DNA of 64,000 nt from Paenibacillus sp. J2TS4. GTDB lineage: Bacteria > Bacillota > Bacilli > Paenibacillales > NBRC-103111. Below are positions 61,506-64,000 of the stretch, piece by piece (positions within the stretch are counted from its first letter, which is position 1; the number at the start of each line of letters is the position of its first letter). The notes beneath the pieces were generated by a model, which saw nothing but the letters and a program-made list of their open reading frames with translations, had not been told where the DNA came from and did not search any database. Position numbers and translations under genes: made by a program. The DNA is taken from assembly GCF_018403245.1 (NCBI RefSeq), contig NZ_BOSH01000001.1, positions 899,777 through 963,776 on the forward strand. Reading direction: 5' to 3'.

Positions 61506-63119
61506 ATGAAGAAATGCTGGATAGCGCTATTGGCGGGATTGCTGCTTATGAATGCAGCTGCGGGAAGCATCCATGCCTATGACGTCTCTTTGCGTCCTTT
61601 TAACGATTTACAAGAGGGGGATTGGTCAGAGACATCGGTTTATTTGCTGTCGTCCTTAGGGGTGATTGACGGTTATTCCGACGGAAGCTATCAACCGGAA
61701 GGCCATTTGACCCGAGAAGCGTTTATTAAGCTTTTGACGACGGCCCATAGGCTTAATATCGACCAGGAGCCGTCTGCTCCATTATACGATGTTGCCGGGG
61801 ATCGCTGGTCTTATCCTTATATTCAAGCAGCTTATCGTCTGGGCTGGGTAGACTCACTGATCGATAACGGGCTGATCCACCCTGAGCAAGCCATTACTAG
61901 AGAAGAGGTTGCTGCTGCAGTGGGCAAATCCCTTATCGCTGATCTTAACGAGCAGCTAGGACAGTCCTGGCTGGAATCGGAATGGCAGAAGGAGCAGGAA
62001 ACCCGCGGGTTTGCCGATCGCGATCAAATACGTCCGGATCTGGCTCCTTATGTCTACTACGCGGTTAATTACGGGGTGATGGAAGGGGACGATCTCGGGT
62101 TTCGTCCGTCAGATGTGTTAACGAGGAAGGAAGCGGCGGCGATCATCCACCGATTAGCGGATCGCCTGCAGGCAGATCATTCCTTAACACTCACCGGATT
62201 TTATGCTATTCGTTCTTATTCCAATATAAATAAGCTGGCGGGATTGGATCAAGCTGTATTCGGCTGGTCACACCTCGATTATTCAGCGGAAGGTACAGCC
62301 CGATTGAATACGGAATCGAGCGAATACCGGATTCCGGAAGGCTGGCAGGCCGCTATCGATACGGCGGATCAGAATCAGGTTGCCAAACAACTGATGGTGT
62401 TCTATAATAACGGTCCGCAATTGGCGCAATTTCTTCAGGATCAGCCCGCGATAAAGTCGTTCTATGATTCTGTGCTGGCGGTATTGAACGATCCACAATA
62501 TGGATTTACCGGAATATCAATTGATTTTGAAGGGCTCTTGCAGGAAGAGAGCCGTGAGCCGTTCACTCGATTTTTGCAAGGGCTTGAACAGAGGCTGGGC
62601 AGCTACGCGCTGCAGGTAGCGGTTCCGCCGACCTATTACTATGCCGGATACGATTTGGATGAAATCGGTCGCATCGCCGATTCGGTGGTTTTAATGGCCT
62701 ATGATTATACCGACCGGAACAGCCGTCTGCCCTCTGCACCCCTGCCTTTGGTGAGCGACACGGTACGGGAGGCGCTGCAATCGATTCCGGCCGAGAAGCT
62801 GATCCTGGGCATATCCAAGCAGGCCAATCAATGGGTTGTCGGTCCTTCGGGGACCGAGTATTATTCCCCCTCCATCGACAGAGTGGAGGAACGCATGCAG
62901 CAGCCGGATGTTCAAGCCAAGCTGTCCAAGCCTTATTTCTTGAAGCAATTGCTCTATTCCGACGAGAACGGGGATCATGAGCTTTGGTATGAAGATACCG
63001 ACAGTATAGAAGCTAAGATATGGTTGGCTCAATATTATGGCTTGCAAGGAGTATCTTTGTGGCACATGGGGAATTTTACGGAGAGCGACTGGGAATTGTT
63101 CGATGGAATAGCTCGATAG
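61506..63119 (+). CDS. S-layer-homology domain protein with GH18-type glycosidase domain
   Basis: A 537-residue secreted protein. A signal peptide (MKKCWIALLAGLLLMNAAAG) is followed by three SLH domains at about residues 30-80, 95-145 and 165-215, e.g. DLQEGDWSETSVYLLSSLGVIDGYSDGSYQPEGHLTREAF, which attach proteins to pyruvylated wall polysaccharide. The C-terminal part is a GH18 barrel: FTGISIDFEG holds the DxE catalytic acid, and VLMAYDYTD and GVSLWHMGN are typical of the YaaH/chitinase-like group that acts on wall glycans. ATG 61506 is chosen over 61443 because GGGAGGAGA lies 7 bases upstream and the signal peptide then begins properly. A paralogue survives only as its two ends at 49019-49150. 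Confidence 0.9.
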   Translation: MKKCWIALLAGLLLMNAAAGSIHAYDVSLRPFNDLQEGDWSETSVYLLSSLGVIDGYSDGSYQPEGHLTREAFIKLLTTAHRLNIDQEPSAPLYDVAGDRWSYPYIQAAYRLGWVDSLIDNGLIHPEQAITREEVAAAVGKSLIADLNEQLGQSWLESEWQKEQETRGFADRDQIRPDLAPYVYYAVNYGVMEGDDLGFRPSDVLTRKEAAAIIHRLADRLQADHSLTLTGFYAIRSYSNINKLAGLDQAVFGWSHLDYSAEGTARLNTESSEYRIPEGWQAAIDTADQNQVAKQLMVFYNNGPQLAQFLQDQPAIKSFYDSVLAVLNDPQYGFTGISIDFEGLLQEESREPFTRFLQGLEQRLGSYALQVAVPPTYYYAGYDLDEIGRIADSVVLMAYDYTDRNSRLPSAPLPLVSDTVREALQSIPAEKLILGISKQANQWVVGPSGTEYYSPSIDRVEERMQQPDVQAKLSKPYFLKQLLYSDENGDHELWYEDTDSIEAKIWLAQYYGLQGVSLWHMGNFTESDWELFDGIAR

Positions 63120-63209
63120 CCTTCCGAGTCAGTAATTAGGAAAATTTCTTCAGAGCCATTTCTTACAGGTATAAAAAATCAATGAAAGCCCGACCTCTAA
63201 ACAATGATC

Positions 63210-64000
63210 TGCCCCCTGTCAAGTAGACAGTATAAAAAACAAAAAGTTGTGGCACTGACCGTATCCTTATGGTTGGTGCCATTTTCTATGCTGCTGAATT
63301 TAGAAGGTATTGTCTATATTCCAACGGCGTCATACAATTAAGTCTTTTCTGGTAACGATGAGTATTGTAGTAATCGATGTATTCTATTACGGCTACTTCC
63401 AGTTCTTCATATGTACTGAACTTACGGAGATAATACATTTCGGATTTCATCATTCCCCAGAATGACTCCATTGGACCATTATCTATACATCTGGATACTC
63501 TGGACATGCTTTGTGTCATTCGTGCATCATCTAGTTTTTTCTTGAATGCTTTGCTTGTATATTGGAAACCCCGGTCACTGTGAAAGAGGGGTGTAGCGTC
63601 AGGATAAGTCTTATGGGCGATATCAAAAGTTTTAAATACAAGTTCATTGTTGTTGGAGTGCCCTATCACAAAAGAAACAATGCTTTTATCCGATAAATCG
63701 AGGATCGCACTAAGATAAGCCTTATTTTGGGAGCCGTACTTCATTTCAGTCACATCTGTGAGCCATTTCGTACCGAACTCAGAGGATTTAAAGTCTCTGT
63801 TCAAGATATTTTCCGCCGTAATTTCAGGCGTAGAATGGATGTAATTCTTTCGCTTCCTGCGGCATACCGATTTAGGCCTAGGATGCCCATGAGTCTGTAT
63901 ATTCGCTTATGATTGACATTTAAATGATGTTCTCGGTTTAGTTTAATGGTCATCTGGCGGTATCCGAGGATCCCATCCTTTTCCTCGTAGGCATCTTTAA
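63210..64000 (-). mobile_element. IS3-family insertion sequence (IS150-like), partial
   Basis: The element begins TGCCCCCTGTCAAGTAGACA at 63210, an IS3-type terminus with terminal TG, and runs past the right edge of the window. It contains the transposase OrfB frame on the minus strand. OrfA and the other terminus lie outside. No target duplication can be checked. Confidence 0.8.
63286..63999 (-). pseudogene. IS3-family transposase OrfB (integrase core), frameshifted and partial
   Basis: The downstream 172 codons (63286-63804) hold the end of the rve integrase core: TKWLTDVTEMKY with the first catalytic Asp, LFHSDRGFQYTS with the second, and NGPMESFWGMMKSEMYY with the Glu, so the DDE triad is visible. 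Upstream the same protein continues (ILGYRQMTIKLNREHH, then KRIYRLMGILGL) but in another frame. Reading passes to KSVCRRKRKNYIHSTPEITA only if one base is added in the A-run at about 63871-63874. The start of OrfB is beyond the window. The copy is therefore probably inactive unless frameshifting rescues it. Confidence 0.8.

Overview
The window looks like chromosomal DNA from an endospore-forming Firmicute, most likely Paenibacillus or a close relative. The inference rests on gene types: two Lpl/Ytc-style sugar ABC importers with large lipoprotein binding proteins, YesM-type histidine kinases and a YesN-type AraC response regulator, an S-layer-homology (SLH) glycosidase, a YtaF sporulation membrane protein, strong Gram-positive Shine-Dalgarno sequences and CcpA-type cre palindromes. 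No rRNA, tRNA, phage or CRISPR locus was found.

Layout. 1-3.2 kb: the 3' part of a UgtP/MurG-like glycosyltransferase, an endonuclease/exonuclease/phosphatase-family protein and an ArsB-like transporter. 3.5-9.3 kb: an envelope-modification island with an MBOAT acyltransferase, a DltD/AlgJ-like partner, a polysaccharide deacetylase lipoprotein, an ECF sigma factor and its DUF4179-type anti-sigma factor. Three transcription units there begin with the same element, TGAACC-N16-CGCCTATA, so the island reads as a self-contained ECF regulon. 9.4-13.2 kb: ytaF and a divergent MmyB-type regulator/fabF pair. 13.3-20.6 kb: a complete sugar importer with its own two-component system. 20.6-27 kb: small accessory genes (APH-like kinase, GNAT, decayed MerR gene, an ECF sigma fused to a degenerate peptidase, and a PadR-controlled ABC exporter whose permease is truncated). 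27.4-29.8 kb: a BAAT/thioesterase-like hydrolase followed by a DNA-binding domain fused to an F1-ATPase beta-like domain. 30.4-32.6 kb: a stand-alone eukaryotic-type HisA and an MFS transporter. 32.8-44.3 kb: a second importer, a beta-propeller protein, a GntR-solute-binding-protein chimera, and a binding protein paired with an orphan histidine kinase. 44.3-49 kb: cysteine dioxygenase, CapA-like protein, M55 D-aminopeptidase, D-2-hydroxyacid dehydrogenase and a sirtuin. 49-50.9 kb: a gene desert packed with different repeat families and the remnant of a deleted gene. 50.7-61.4 kb: a sugar/polyol catabolic block (FAD oxidase, Zn-dehydrogenase, FGGY kinase, importer, SDR, GntR regulator, LrgAB), with one importer permease broken by an in-frame stop. 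61.5-64 kb: an SLH-GH18 protein and part of an IS3-family element.

The most notable items are the ECF regulon read directly from promoter sequence, the HTH/F1-beta fusion with a destroyed P-loop, the sigma/pseudo-peptidase fusion, the GntR/solute-binding-protein chimera, and several intergenic repeat families. All functions are inferred from sequence read by eye. No database search was run.
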